Origin: Amphibalanus amphitrite
Lineage: Eukaryota > Arthropoda > Thecostraca > Balanomorpha > Balanidae
Direction: 5' to 3'
NCBI RefSeq assembly: GCF_019059575.1
Contig: NW_024881851.1
Location: 136,501 to 200,500 of the forward strand
DNA: 64,000 nt
Of the stretch, positions 22,560 through 38,538 are shown one piece after another. The notes beneath the pieces are model-generated. The model was not told where the DNA came from, ran no database searches, and was given only the letters and a program-made list of their open reading frames with translations. Each line of letters opens with the position of its first letter. Positions within the stretch are counted from its first letter, which is position 1. The position numbers were made by a program, and so were the translations under genes.

Positions 22560-23775
22560 TCCAGGGGGGGGGGGCGACGGGGGCGGCCGCCCCCCCCCCG
22601 CCATCCGAAAAAGGCGCCCATATCCCGCGGCAGAGAGGGCGCCCCGAGCAGAAGAGCGGCGACACAGCAAAGGTTCAGCAGAAATAGGGCGCCTCCAGCA
22701 GAAGTTGGGCTCACCAAGCAGGAGAGTGACGCCCAATTGCCTATTCCCAGCAGATGAGAGTCGCCCCAGCAGCAGATGGGCGCCCCCAGCAGAAGAGGGC
22801 GTCTCGTTACAAGAATATAAAATACCTTCTGTTCAAGAGGGGCGCCCCTGGCAGCGGAAGGGCACCCTTAGCAGGAGGCGTGTCCCCCTGAAGAAGAGCG
22901 ACGCCCCAGCAAAAGGAGAGAGGCGCCCCCATTTCGAGAAGAGGGGCGCCCTGACAGCAGCTGGGCGCCCCAGCAAAAAAGGAGCCCCATAATAAGAAAA
23001 GGGGTGCCACTGGCAGAAGAGGGGCGCCCCAGCAGAAGAGAGGGGTCTCCAGTAGGAGACGGGCGCCCCAAGCAGAAGAGGGGCGCCCCAGCAGAAGAGA
23101 GGCGCTACAGCAAAAGTTAATCAGAAATAGGCAGCCTCCAGCAGAGGTTGGGCCCGCCAAACAGGATATGGGCGCCCCATTGGCAATATCCGGCAGAAGA
23201 CAGACGCCCCAGCAGCAGATGGGCGCCCCCGGTAGAAGAGGGGCGCCCCATTACAAAAAGAAAAGGAGTATATTCTACCAAGAGGGGCGCCCCTGACGAC
23301 AGCGGAAGGGCAACCCCGCAGAGGGGCGGTACCCCAGTAAAAGGAGAGGTGTGCCCCGTTCCGAGCAGCAGAGGGTCGCCTCGCCCCCCCCCCCCAAAAA
23401 AACAGGAGCCCCATTAGAAGAAAAGGGGTGCCTCTGGCAGAAGAGAGACGTTCCCCGCAGTGGAAGGGCGCCCCCACAAGAGTGGCGTCTCCAGCAAAAG
23501 AGAAGTGCCCCCTGCAATAGAGGGGCACCCCACCAAAAGTTGGGCAGAAGTGGGGCGCCTCCAGCAGAATTTGGGGTCGCCAAACAGGAGAGGGCCGCCC
23601 TATTCACAGTAGAAAAGACTCCTCAGCAGCAAAGGGGCGCCCTAACAGAAGAGGTGCACTCGTAGCAGAAGTGGGACGCATCAGGAAGAAGAGGGGCACT
23701 TCTAGCAGAAGATGGGCGTCCCAGATAAGTGGGCCGCCTACAGCAAATTGGTCGTTCTTAGAAGGAAGAAATGAG
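22560..23775. repeat. GGCGCC-rich minisatellite inside H1
   Basis: Irregular units of about 20-40 bases built from GGGGCGCCCC and AGCAGAAGAG words repeat across 1.2 kb, and continue at 34380-34510 beyond the nested insertion. The palindrome GGCGCC recurs in most units. Both strands are often open by composition and no protein is implied. Confidence 0.75.
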
Positions 23776-24591
23776 GCGACCCCGCGCCCCGTAGGGGGGG
23801 GGGCCGAAACGGCCCCCTGTCCTTTTCGGTCGATATCTCCTAAACGGCTGGAGATATCGCCACCAAACTTTCAGGACCCCTCCGGGCATCAATTTTACAC
23901 ATTGTGACCAAAAATTTCACCAGAGGCTATGATAGGTTGGCCACAAATGACGTCAGAGTGACGTCATGTTCTGTCATTTTCGACCGAAAAAAGACCTTCG
24001 CGAGAAGACCTGTCAGGACTACAGCTTTGAAGATACAGAAAAATGATCAAGACATAAAAGGTGTAGAATTGACAGGACTACAAAACTGCTATCTCGAATT
24101 TTTGAAATTATTGAGTTTTGACCCCCAAAAATCAAAAAAGCATTTTTTTTATATATTCGCCAAAAAATCCAAAAAGTTTTTTGAGTTTCGAAAAAACCGG
24201 AATATATGTGATAGTGCCTACCGTCTTCTATCTACATACCAAATTTCAGATCGATACCTCGTTTTTTGGCCAAGTTATAGCGAAAAAACTGTTCAAAAAT
24301 GATGACGTCAAATTTTCAAACTCAATTTTTGGCAATTCTAGAACTCGTAGAGCAAAACGAAGACCACTATTAGACTCCCCGTGACGAGCTGCATCGAATC
24401 GATACCCATTTTATGCAAAAATATCAACTTTGAAATTTGACCTAATTTGACCTGACCTTGACCTGACCTTCACCAAAACGTGACCTAGGCTGGCCCCAAA
24501 GGCTGCCTAACCCACATAATCGCATTTGTCATGTAAAATGGACCATAAAACATGTATCACACGACACATTCATATTGTGACCCCCGGTGAC

Positions 24592-25466
24592 TGTAGGGGA
24601 GCGGGTGAGCGGCCGAACCAGCTTGGAGATTAGTTTGAGTCAGTGTCCGTTTTAGTTACCTTGGTTTTGTTAAAATTGTACGCGTGGGATATTTAGGCAG
24701 GGGTCTGAAAGGAGGCCAGCGCGGCGGGAACCGCACGGGCACATCGGCCGCCATCTATGGCCTCGAGGCGGCTGATGTGGGCGTGGCCTACTCGGGCGAG
24801 GGACGAGACGAAAGCAGGGGAGAGGAGATCGGGGCTCTTGGTGTCTGAATGCCGTCCGGTACGGACATCGAGCCCCCGACTGCTCTCTGCTGCTGGCTCA
24901 CCTGGCTCGAGGTAGGTTCCTGTCACGCAGGGATTGATGCTGGGCTCAAAGCACATCCCATAGTTAGGATAGGAGCACCGGGGTGGAGGTTCGTAGGTAG
25001 TTTCGCGCGTCGGTAACCGTTAGGGTAGTGATAGGGTAGAAACTCGCGGAAACGGAAATAATCGGTCGTCTCGGATCCAATTCAATGCGCAGTCCTTTAT
25101 GATGTTCGGTTTTACAATAAATGGGGTTTGAATTGACCAGATGCATTTGGAGATGGGTTGAGTCGGAGGAGAACGGAGGTTGAGCGGAGTCAGATTCATT
25201 CGGTGCCTAGTTAGTCATTGTGGCTCAGGAGCTTAGCTCCAAACCCAGGGTTCGCTACAAACCGCGTGTGCCCCAAAATGGCGGAGTTATTCACCTGAAC
25301 CACGATGCATAGTTTAGTACATTTAGTTTAGAGGACAGTGGCCCGGGTGGCAGACGGGTAAAAGGCTGGGAGACGTCCCGGCCGACCACTGATCCTGTAG
25401 AGTAGAGTAGAGATCTGGAGGGGAGGTAACGAAGGGCCTACAGGACCGGCCTAAGCCCCCCTCACA
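24592..25466 (+). repeat. 5' LTR
   Basis: 875 bases with TG...CA ends. It contains AATAAA at 25116-25121, a likely processing signal. An 87-codon frame on the minus strand is repeated in the other LTR and is not evidence of a gene. Confidence 0.85.
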
Positions 25467-25469
25467 TAA

Positions 25470-25487
25470 TGGTGCATCGGCCGGGAA
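25470..25487 (+). other. Primer-binding site for tRNA-Gly
   Basis: TGGTGCATCGGCCGGGAA begins three bases after the LTR. It is complementary to the 3' end of a tRNA-Gly of the kind ending CCCGGCCGATGCA plus CCA. Reverse transcription would be primed here. Confidence 0.75.
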
Positions 25488-25554
25488 CGTTCTTTCAAGT
25501 GAAATTCGGCTGAACAACGTTTTTCTCCCGGTAGGTGTCAGGCACGCCATTAGG

Positions 25555-25830
25555 TACGTAAGCCTTAAACTGCATTATCTAGTGAAACGCCCTGCCCGTA
25601 AAGTCGCCGGAATCGCATGTTAGTACGTGGTTTTGTAAATCTTAAACTGTTTAAACAAACGGCTAACAGTAAGTCTAAAAAACGTTTTTCATTCTTGCTG
25701 GTATGAGGATACGCCGCTAACGTAAGACTTAAACTGCATTTGGCGAAACGGCCTGCTGTAAATCCAGTGCGCTTGCTCAGTACGTGATTTTGTAAATCTT
25801 AAACTGTGTAAATCAGACGGCTGCAGCTGT
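25555..25830. repeat. Diverged tandem duplication inside the LTR element
   Basis: A unit of about 150 bases containing CTTAAACTGCATT and TTTTGTAAATCTTAAACTGT occurs twice in succession. Confidence 0.5.
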
Positions 25831-26069
25831 TAGACGCCCCCACCGAATTGATCTTGAAAGAACGGTCGATTGAGCCATTCTAAATTTATTCAATTTACTC
25901 CGCTCAATATCCGAACTTCTGGGAACAAACGAGCCAAGCCAGCAGCCAAAATTGATAGGCAAAAGTTTGCGATGACTGCAATAAAAATAGCAACACAAGA
26001 AAACCGAAATGCAGCTTGCGAGTTGCAAATATGCTGTGTGAATGAGCAAATACGATATAGTTGACAATA

Positions 26070-26315
26070 GCCGTTTTTACGACGGCCATCGGGTACACAT
26101 TTGGTTCACGATTGATCATAATTGATGCAGATTAGATCAAATTAGGTTCAAGTTGTTTCTTCGTAGCTGTTAGCTAAGGTAGCGCTAATTGATTTCTTGC
26201 CTTCTTGGTCATAAATTCCAAATATTACCTAAAGATATTTGCTGTAAAGGAGATGTGGTACAGATTTGGTTAGATATAAATGTTCATTCGCCAAAATGCC
26301 CGTCGTGGAAACGGC
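26070..26315. mobile_element. MITE with GCCGTTTTTACGACGG ends
   Basis: The left end GCCGTTTTTACGACGGCC and the right end CCCGTCGTGGAAACGGC are inverted repeats flanked by TA. A second copy is at about 48235-48508. The interior shares TTTGGT and GCAGATT-type words with that copy. Confidence 0.65.
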
Positions 26316-27085
26316 TAATGGGGTTGAGTGTGAAGTGCGAATGTGCAGGGTGACTGTCTGGAATTGAGGATGTGACGTGTGAGAGTTGAAATGTGGAGAA
26401 TGCAACGGTGTGGGAGTAAGAGGGTAGAATGAGGGGTGAGATCGGATCAAAAATGAGAATTAGTCAGTCGGTTTGCTTGTGTTGTGATTGAAAGTGTGAG
26501 TGAAAGGTGCGAATGTATGTGTGTGAACTGAGTGAAAGAGGAGGATGCTTCTGTGATACGGTGAGGTGACTGTCTGAGAATTACGAGTGGACCGAAAGAT
26601 TGAACGATTAATCTGACATAAGCATTGCAGTGAAACGGGCGACACGATTCCCACTTGACGTTTACAAAGGTGTCCTTAATTAATCAAAGTCTGTTCAAAG
26701 TTGGAACCTTGTTATGTCTTGAAGCACCCACGAAGTTAAGGATTAATTGCACAAAATATAGAGCTTCTACATTCGTTTCTAGAGAGATGATCTTTCTTAT
26801 AATTGACGCTTAATTTACCGCGATTACCGTGATTTACAAAGAGTTTCTCCCCGCACGATTTAGATATTGTTGGTTGTCAAAGATTAAAATTAAATTTAAA
26901 ATTCATAAAGGTTAGATCCCTCGGATGCTTGGGAAACATTAAAAATTAGATCTTCCCGCGGCCGGAGACAAACAAGTTTTGCTCCTGGCACATGCCTTAA
27001 TTGAATTATACTATGTAAATTCGCGTCTGGAGAAAAACGGTATAATCAAATGCTGTGTCGATCCTTCTTATCACAAAGAGCCGCG

Positions 27086-27806
27086 TCAGCCAGTTAACAG
27101 AGAACTGCGACCACAAAAACACCCGAGACAGACGGGGTAAGAAGTGGTGACCTCCACATCTGTACTTTCACTCGCCACTTTTTGTACGGCCAGCGGGCCG
27201 CTCTCGATGTCGTTTTTGCGGCTGGTAGGACGTTTTTTTATCGAATCGGCCATGACATCAAGGTTTCCGTCTAGACAGTGAGGATCAAACAAAAGTCACT
27301 GTTACTGCCTTAACTGAGGCACCATCCTTCGGCCATATTGAGACACAGTCTGTATGAAACCCATTTAAATAATCAGCTTTAATCGATGCTTTTCAGCAAT
27401 CCGTAACAATGCTGTGTAAATCCATTGTCAGCGTGATGTCGGGTGATGTAAAGAATATGCATAGCTGAGGAAATCTCTTAACGTGGTCGATTCAAATATA
27501 GCACACCTAATAAAGTCGAGCAACGAAATCCAGTTTGATCCGGTTTGCCGATAGTCAGGCGGCGTGCGCGTCAAGGGGCCGCACCATGCCGGTTAACAAA
27601 GATCCACGACAAAAAAAACCGCCCCAGACGGACGGGAAGTGATGCTGTGACCTTCCAGCCGCTGGTGACACGGCCAGCAGGCCGCCCTCAACGCTTTTTT
27701 TTTTGCGACCAGTAAAATGTTTAGGCGGGTCGGCCTTGGCTATAGGATATGCATCACGGCAGTGAGGATCAGATCCAACACGACTCGGTCTGACCCTGGA
27801 CGACAC
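27086..27806. repeat. Diverged direct duplication inside the LTR element
   Basis: The segments at about 27086-27292 and 27555-27806 share GGTTAACAAAG/ACAGACGG-type words. On the minus strand they share a frame with LLTG, GRK and DPHC. They may be remnants of an internal coding region, but no function can be read. Confidence 0.4.
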
Positions 27807-27809
27807 CTC

Positions 27810-31159
<3,350 letters not shown>

Positions 31160-31659
31160 TCACTTCGACCAACGCACCACCGACACCGGCAGCAGCGCCG
31201 CCACGAGCTGGTCAAGCTGCGCCGCACAGCCGACTCGGTGGAGAAGAAGCGCGCCTTCTACCAGGAGCGGGCGGCCTACTTCAGCCAGTACCTGAACACG
31301 TGTTAGCAGGCAATGGCGGCCGGCCAGTGCAGTGTGTACCAAGCGGGCGGCCGCGCCGCGCCGCTACTCGGCCGCCCGGCTCAAGGAGAAGGGCGTGCTA
31401 GGCATCGAGGGCATGCAACCGGCAGAGCTTGAGGGGGTGCAGTTCGCGATCTCGCCGCTGGCAGCCGAGGGCACGTTCCAGGTGAACGCCAAACTGCTCG
31501 GCGTGCAGCTGGAGTGGGAGGAGATCAGCCGACAGGAGCTGCTGCAGCTGCAGTACGGCGGCGTCTCCGTCATGGACATGTTCGGCGGGGTGAGGATCAA
31601 CGTCAACCTGATCATCTTCCTCCGGTAACAGCAAGTTCTACGGCAAGAACAAGAAGTGA
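31160..31659 (+). pseudogene. IQGAP: IQGAP C-terminal fragment captured in the LTR element
   Basis: IQGAP proteins scaffold Rac/Cdc42, actin and calmodulin. The fragment covers the RasGAP C-terminal region. It reads QQRRHELVKLRRT and YQERAAYFSQYLNTC, then after a TAG and a frame change RYSAARLKEKGVLGIEGM, AISPLAAEGTFQVNAKLLGV, and ELLQLQYGGVSVMDMFGG with NVNLIIFL. After a second frame change it ends NSKFYGKNKK and TGA. Order and spacing follow the IQGAP C-terminus through its last residues. No intron is evident, so it may be a retro-copied piece. At least one stop and two frame changes make it a pseudogene. It lies about 1.5 kb inside the 3' LTR. Confidence 0.85.
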
Positions 31660-32051
31660 GGCGCGGCGCCGGAGGGCCGGCGTGTGCCGCGACACCAGGT
31701 CGGGTCTGTGGGCCCTACGTGCCTGTGTCACACGCCGTGACGTCAGACTCGGAGCCGCCGTCACACGCTGCCCACGGGGGTTCGAACCTCCGCCGTGGCC
31801 ACCAGCGCCTTACCCCAGGTTCGTTCCACTGAAAGCCCAGGGAAAGCGCCAGAAGCACATTGCCGGGACGGATGCCGCACGGGAACAAATCCCAAGCAAA
31901 GGCCCCAGAAGCCGAGCCGCCGACTGCCACCACACCGCCGCCACCGCTGCCACAGCCACGCCGGGGGAGCGCCGTGCGACGCTGCGTCGGACACCAAACG
32001 AGCCCAACCAAATTGCCGGGCCGAGGTTCCGCCGGGCAGGGCCGCCGCGGA

Positions 32052-32250
32052 GATGAAGTAGAGGTAGCCGCCGCGGAGACGAGAAATTAGAAGAGAAGAA
32101 GTAGAGGTAGCCGCCGCGGAGACGAGAAATGAGAAGAGAAGAAGTAGAGGTAGCCGCCGCGGAGACCAGAAATGAGAAGAGAAGAAGTAGAGGTAGCCGC
32201 CGCGGAGACGAGAAATGAGAAGAGAAGAAGTAGAGGTAGCTGCCGCGGAG
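32052..32250. repeat. Tandem repeat of about 45 bases
   Basis: Units of GAAGTAGAGGTAGCCGCCG followed by CGGAGACGAGAAATGAGAA repeat four to five times between the IQGAP-like piece and the next repeat. Confidence 0.8.
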
Positions 32251-32860
32251 GCGCACGCAAGCCGCGGAGGCACGTGCCACGCCGCGGAGGCGCACGCATG
32301 ACGCAGGCCGCGGAGGCACGTGCGACGCCGCGGAGGCGCACGCAAGCCGCGGAGGCACGTGTAACGCCGCGGAGGCGCACGCAAGCCGCGGAGGCGCACG
32401 CACAGCCGCGGAGGCAAGTGCGAAGCCGCGGAGGCGCACGGAAAGCCGCGGAGGCAAGTGCGAAGCCGCGGAGGCGCACGGAAAGCCGCGGAGGCAAGTG
32501 CGAAGCCGCGGAGGCGCACAGAAAGCCGCGGAGGCATGTGCAACGCCGCGGAGGCATATGCCACGCCGCGGAGGCACGCACACGAAGCCGCGGAGGCAAG
32601 TGCAAAGCCGCGGAGGCGCACGCAAAGCCGCGGAGGCAAGTGCGAAGCCGCGGAGGCGCACGGAAAGCCGCGGAGGCAAGTGCGACGCCGCGGAGGCGCA
32701 CGGAAAGCCGCGGAGGCATGTGCAACGCCGCGGAGGCACCCACGAAGCCGCGGAGGCAAGTGCGAAACCGGGGAGGCGCACGCAAAGCCGCGGAGGCATG
32801 TACAACGCCGCGGAGGCATGTGCGACGCCGCGGAGGCGCACATGTAGCCGCGAAGCACGC
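32250..32860. repeat. GCCGCGGAGGC minisatellite
   Basis: Units of about 18-20 bases, GCCGCGGAGGCGCACGxAAA and GCCGCGGAGGCAAGTGCGAA, alternate for 600 bases. Many frames on both strands are open as a result of the unit composition. Confidence 0.9.
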
Positions 32861-33110
32861 ACCGCGCGAAGGCGCGCCTATCGCCGTCAAAGATAAAAGA
32901 AGAGAAGAGAAGAGAAGAGAAGAGAAGAAAAGAGAACAGAAGTAGCAGTAGAAGAAGAAGTAGAAGTAGCCGCCGCGGAAACCGCGCATGCTGGGGAGGC
33001 ACGCGTGACACCCCGAAGGCGCGCCGCCTCGAGGGCGCACACAGCCGCGGGAGGAAAATGGACACAAACGCCCCTCTCTCGGAAAGTAAGGGAATTTTTT
33101 CCCCCTGCCG

Positions 33111-33120
33111 GAGAGGGGGG
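33111..33120 (+). other. Polypurine tract of the LTR element
   Basis: GAGAGGGGGG ends five bases before the 3' LTR, the expected place for plus-strand priming. Confidence 0.6.
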
Positions 33121-33125
33121 TATTA

Positions 33126-34000
33126 TGTAGGGGAGCGGGTGAGCGGCCGAACCAGCTTGGAGATTAGTTTGAGTCAGTGTCCGTTTTAGTTACCTTGGTT
33201 TTGTTAAAATTGTACGCGTGGGATATTTAGGCAGGGGTCTGAAAGGAGGCCAGCGCGGCGGGAACCGCACGGGCACATCGGCCGCCATCTATGGCCTCGA
33301 GGCGGCTGATGTGGGCGTGGCCTACTCGGGCGAGGGACGAGACGAAAGCAGGGGAGAGGAGATCGGGGCTCTTGGTGTCTGAATGCCGTCCGGTACGGAC
33401 ATCGAGCCCCCGACTGCTCTCTGCTGCTGGCTCACCTGGCTCGAGGTAGGTTCCTGTCACGCAGGGATTGATGCTGGGCTCAAAGCACATCCCATAGTTA
33501 GGATAGGAGCACCGGGGTGGAGGTTCGTAGGTAGTTTCGCGCGTCGGTAACCGTTAGGGTAGTGATAGGGTAGAAACTCGCGGAAACGGAAATAATCGGT
33601 CGTCTCGGATCCAATTCAATGCGCAGTCCTTTATGATGTTCGGTTTTACAATAAATGGGGTTTGAATTGACCAGATGCATTTGGAGATGGGTTGAGTCGG
33701 AGGAGAACGGAGGTTGAGCGGAGTCAGATTCATTCGGTGCCTAGTTAGTCATTGTGGCTCAGGAGCTTAGCTCCAAACCCAGGGTTCGCTACAAACCGCG
33801 TGTGCCCCAAAATGGCGGAGTTATTCACCTGAACCACGATGCATAGTTTAGTACATTTAGTTTAGAGGACAGTGGCCCGGGTGGCAGACGGGTAAAAGGC
33901 TGGGAGACGTCCCGGCCGACCACTGATCCTGTAGAGTAGAGTAGAGATCTGGAGGGGAGGTAACGAAGGGCCTACAGGACCGGCCTAAGCCCCCCTCACA
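33126..34000 (+). repeat. 3' LTR
   Basis: Same length and ends as the left LTR, with AATAAA at 33650-33655. No difference was noticed in the stretches compared. Confidence 0.85.
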
Positions 34001-35423
34001 TGACCTGACCTCGCTGTGACCTGACCTGGTATCAGTGACCTCAGATAGCAAAGTATGTGTTTGACGAACAATGTACCATCGATGGTTTTAAATAAATTAC
34101 CAATTTACTCGCTTTCACAGCACATTTCTTGAATTGCCTGTGAACGGTGAAAATCTGACCTTTGACCTGACCTGTGACGTCATCGGTTTGACCTAGGTCA
34201 ATGAAATTTGGTCACAAGGTAGTTCCCGGGTGGGGCTATCGAACTCCGTTTGAATTTTTAAAATCGGCCGGTAACTTTCCGAGATCTTAGGGGGGGCCGA
34301 AACGCCCCCCCCCCCCCCTACGGGTGGTAGGGTCCGCCGGTAGCCCTACGGGGCGCGAGTTAAGCAAAGTGGGTCTCTCCATAATGGATTAGGCGATCCA
34401 AGCAGAGGTTGGGCGCCCCCGGGAAGTGAGGCATACCAGCATAAGTGAGACGCTTCCAGAAAAAGGAGGGGGCATCACCGGGAGAAGGAGGACTGCACCA
34501 GTAAATGGAGGTCACCTTTTTGCTAATATCTTTTGCTAGGGTAGCGGTGCCCATCTACGACTTTTAACCCGTGCCGTGCTGGTGGTCTGAGTTTTCCGTG
34601 TCCTGCTGGGGAGGGGAAGGGGGGCACACTCCCTCGTCTAACTCGGCTCCTGGGCCGCGTAGTGACACGCGATAAGCGGCATTCGAAAGATCGTAAAAAA
34701 AAAAACAGGACGAAAACAAAACGGTCATTTTTTAGGTCAGGTCGAATGTCAGGTCACCAGAGGTCATCAAAGGTAAAATGTTGCCTGTTTCAACATTTTT
34801 CCGTTTTCGAAGCAGCGGCACATAACTCGGAAACCAATAGAGCTATAGCGCCACAGAAAAGCGCATTCGATAGCCCTTTTAAAGTGTTTCTGCAAGCTGC
34901 GCTCATATTTGACCTCAGGTCAACGGTTTAGCCTTCAGAGGGCAAAAGACTCTAAAAATAGCCTTTTTACGAACAATGTTTTCCTGCAATAACTTTTGAC
35001 TCAAGAGAGTCTCGACATTACGTTTGCCAGCATTGCGTTTCTGTCGTCGAGACACGTCGAACAAACTAAAGGTTGACCCTATGAAGGGTAATTTTGAGAA
35101 TTTGACCTCAGGTCAAGGTCATGACCTGACCGGGAAAGGTCATGCTGCATAGCAGTCGATGCGTATCGTCGAGCTGAACACAGCTGAGGTGTTTTTATCG
35201 CTCTAGCTTGAATCTATCAAAAGTTATTAAAAAGAAAATGCTGCGGACATTTCATGACATGGGATGACCTCTGGGACATAATGAGTGGTCACACTAGGTG
35301 CAATATTCTTATTCAGTGTGTTAATTTTATATGTATCCCAATGCTTGATATTGTCTAGAATGGCGCTCGTCCAAAGGAGATGCCTTTCAGTTTTCTCCCA
35401 AAGACTTAATTATACCTACCTAC

Positions 35424-38400
35424 CAGGGGCGGCGCCACGAATTTTTGACTGTGGGGTACTAGGGTGAAAAGGGCCCATGCATTGTGAAAGGAGCCCATGG
35501 TGAAAAGGGCCCTTGCACGGTGAAAAGGGCCCATACATTTACATGGCGTAACCCGCGCTGTACTGGGGGGAGGGGCGTTTTTACGGCCCCCCCGTCAGGC
35601 TTTTTGCGAATATCTCAAAAACGGCGGCGCACCTGTTCATACATCATTTCCGCACATGTGAAAATCTCAGACCCGGGTCTTCAAGGTCAGGCCAGAAGTC
35701 AATGGGAGAAAATTGAAATGTGCCTCTTTGGGACGAGTGTCGTTCAAAACGCTCTCAAACATCGGTGCATACGTTAACATAGCACACTGAATCGGAAAAC
35801 TGCACCTGTGACCCCTCTGTATGCCCCTGAGATCATCTCAGATCGTGAACGGTCACCAGCAGTTTTGTGGCCATAACTTTTGATAGAGACGCGCTAGAGC
35901 GGTGAAAACACGTCAGATGTGTTCAGCTCGACCATACGGATCAACTGATATGCAGCAGGACCCTTTCTGGGCCGGCCATGACCTTGACCTAAGGTCAAAT
36001 AAAAATATGACCTTTCAAGGTCAACGAATACTTCATTCGACGTGTGTCGACAAGAGGAACACGATGCTGCCAAAAGTAACGTCGTGACTCTCTTGAGTCA
36101 AAAGTTATTGCCGAAAAACATTGTTCGGGTAAACGGCTATTTTTACAGTTGTTGCCCTCTGGAGACTAAACCGTTGACCTGATGTCAGATCTGAGAGCAT
36201 TATCAAGAAAGGTCTGTAAAAGAGCTATCGAATGCGCTTTTCCGCGGCGCTGTAGCTGTATTGGTTCCCGAGTTAGCCGGTGGCAGTTTCCAAAATTATT
36301 GCAATGGACTAAATTAAACCTTTGATGACCTCTGGTGACCTGACCTTTAACCCGGCACTGCCTGGGCTATTTCCATACCCACGACAGCCTGGGGGGTCGG
36401 ATCCGAGCCCCCCTGTTATCTCGAGAACCAATGGTCGCATCGAGCCCCGCGAGACGGCGTTCGAAAGGTCTCTACGAGACCTTCCCAAATCACTCTTAAA
36501 ATTTTAGGATTGAGGTCAACTTTCGGGTCAAGGTCAGATCAAAGGTCAATTTCTGGGGTTTTGCATGATTAGGCTTACGGACAGCGGAATCGATAGCTGC
36601 TGCTCGAAACTCACCACAAATGACCTCAAAGACCTAGTGAAGGTACAATGTGCGTATAGGGGTCATACTAAGTACGAGTCAAGGTCAGGTTAGGTCACGA
36701 AAGGTCACGGTTTTCACTTTCTACTACATGGGCGTGCGACACATGTTTTATGGCTTATTTTTCACGCCGAATCCGATGGTAATGGTTATATGTGACCCCA
36801 ATTCACTGTGCTGGTGATAAGTGTGCATTGAAAGCATTAAAAAATCATTTATACCATACATAACTAAACGAGGGGTAAGAAAAAAGGTCAAATTTTCAAC
36901 TTTTTATTTTTGACATTAAAATGCACTTTTCTAGACGAGCTTTGTCCCAGGAATCTAGTGGTGCCATTTGTTTTCACATGCGATGTTCAGAAGTGCCTCT
37001 AATTCACGAAAATGCTTATGACGTCACCATGCCCTATGCATGTTGGAGCTATTTTTTACAATTTGGGGGTCAAAAATCAAAAGAGAAAGTTGAAATTTGG
37101 GACATCTAATGTTTTAACAGGGCTCTATAACACATATTCCGGTTTCTAGAATTTCTCAAAATTTTGAATTTTATTAGCTGCTTTCCAAAAAATATAGTTT
37201 TTTGAATTTTTAGGGGTGAAAACGCATTATGGAAAATCCGAGATAGCCATTTTAAAGAACTTGTTGAGCTGCGTCTGTTCATGTCCTTAATTTGCAATTT
37301 GCCTTAAACCCTGATTTTTGACGATTTTTTAAACCTTTACCACTTTTTGACTAAAAACGCCATGTAGTTACATCACTAAAATCGATATATCTCAAAAAAA
37401 TTTGGAAGGACCCCTGAATGTTTGATAGGGATCTCTAAGCGACAGAAGGACCCTCTAAACACATAAAGGGCCCCTGAACGTTTGACGGGGCCGCCCCATG
37501 AGCTACAGAAAACCCTCCACGTACATGACGGGGCCCTCTGACCGCATGTAGGGGCCCCTGATTGTTTGACGGGTCCTCTAAGCCATAGAAAGGCCATATG
37601 ATATGAGTACACGACAGGGCCCTCTAAGCGCATAAGGAGGCCCTACTCCCACGTAACGGGCCCTCTGAGGTACAAAAAACTCTCTGAGCACATAAAGAGT
37701 CCCTGAGCGCCTGATAGGGCTCTCTGAGCGACAAAAAGGCCCCCAGCGCTTAGAGAGCCCCTGAACGCTTGACGAGGGTCCTATGAGCTACAGAAAAGCC
37801 CTGAGTACAAGAGAGGGCCCTTTAAACGCATGAAGGGGCCCCTGATTCCTTGGCAAGGGCCCTCCGAGCACATGATAAAGGCCCTGATTGCTAGCAGGGG
37901 CCCTCTAAGGTACATAAAGGCCCTATGAGTACACGGCAGGGCCGTCCAAGAGCATGAAGAGGCCCCTAATCGCGCGTGACGGGGCCCTCTGAGCTACAAG
38001 AAAACTCTCTGAGCATTTAAAGGGCCCCCTCAACGTCTGACAGGCCTCTCTGAGCGACAGAAGGGCCTCCAGCGCTTAAAGGGCCTCTGTACGCTTGACG
38101 AGGGCCCTATGAGTTACAGAAAAGCCCTGAGTACATTAGAGGGTCCTCTTAACTCATGAAGAGGTCCCTGATTCCTTGACGGGGCCCTCTGAGCACCTTA
38201 TAAAGGTCCCTAATCGCTTGACGGGGGCCCCTCTAAGCTACATAAAGGCCCTCTGAATACACGACAGCACAGGCCTTAAAAGCGCCATACCGATCAGTAG
38301 GGGCCTGTAACAGCCGCCTGTCAATTTTTTCAGCATTGGCCCTCTGTCGGTAATAGTCATTTGATCACTGCTAGAACCTATTTAACGAGTTTAGAGGGCC

Positions 38401-38538
38401 ATTGCACGACTACTAAAAAGTCTTGAGAAAGCTCAGACTGGGCTCCTGACTGTGGGGTACTGGGTATATGCAGTACCCCACAGTCAAATGACTGTGGGGT
38501 ACTAGTACCCCACGTACCCCACGGTGGCGCCGCCCATG
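35424..38538. mobile_element. hAT-like non-autonomous element H2
   Basis: The ends are CAGGGGCGGCGCCACG and GTGGCGCCGCCCATG, with the 8-base duplication CTACCTAC at 35416-35423 and 38539-38546. The GTGGGGTAC words inside each end are also inverted. The interior contains a further AGGTCA-type element (from about 35549) and a minisatellite. It has no transposase. Confidence 0.8.
37390..38290. repeat. GGGCCCTCTGAGC minisatellite in H2
   Basis: Irregular units of about 35-45 bases such as GGGCCCTCTGAGCTACAxAA and GGCCCCTGATTGCTTGACG repeat for 0.9 kb. The palindrome GGGCCC recurs. Confidence 0.75.

Noticed and set aside
24693-24956. 87-codon minus-strand frame found again at 33227-33490
   Set aside because: It is repeated only because it lies in both LTRs. 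It has no motif and is on the antisense strand.
31761-33067. Minus-strand frames of 434, 350 and 326 codons and plus-strand frames up to 257 codons
   Set aside because: They follow the 18-20-base GCCGCGGAGGC minisatellite and encode only its periodic translation. Three frames are open at once.
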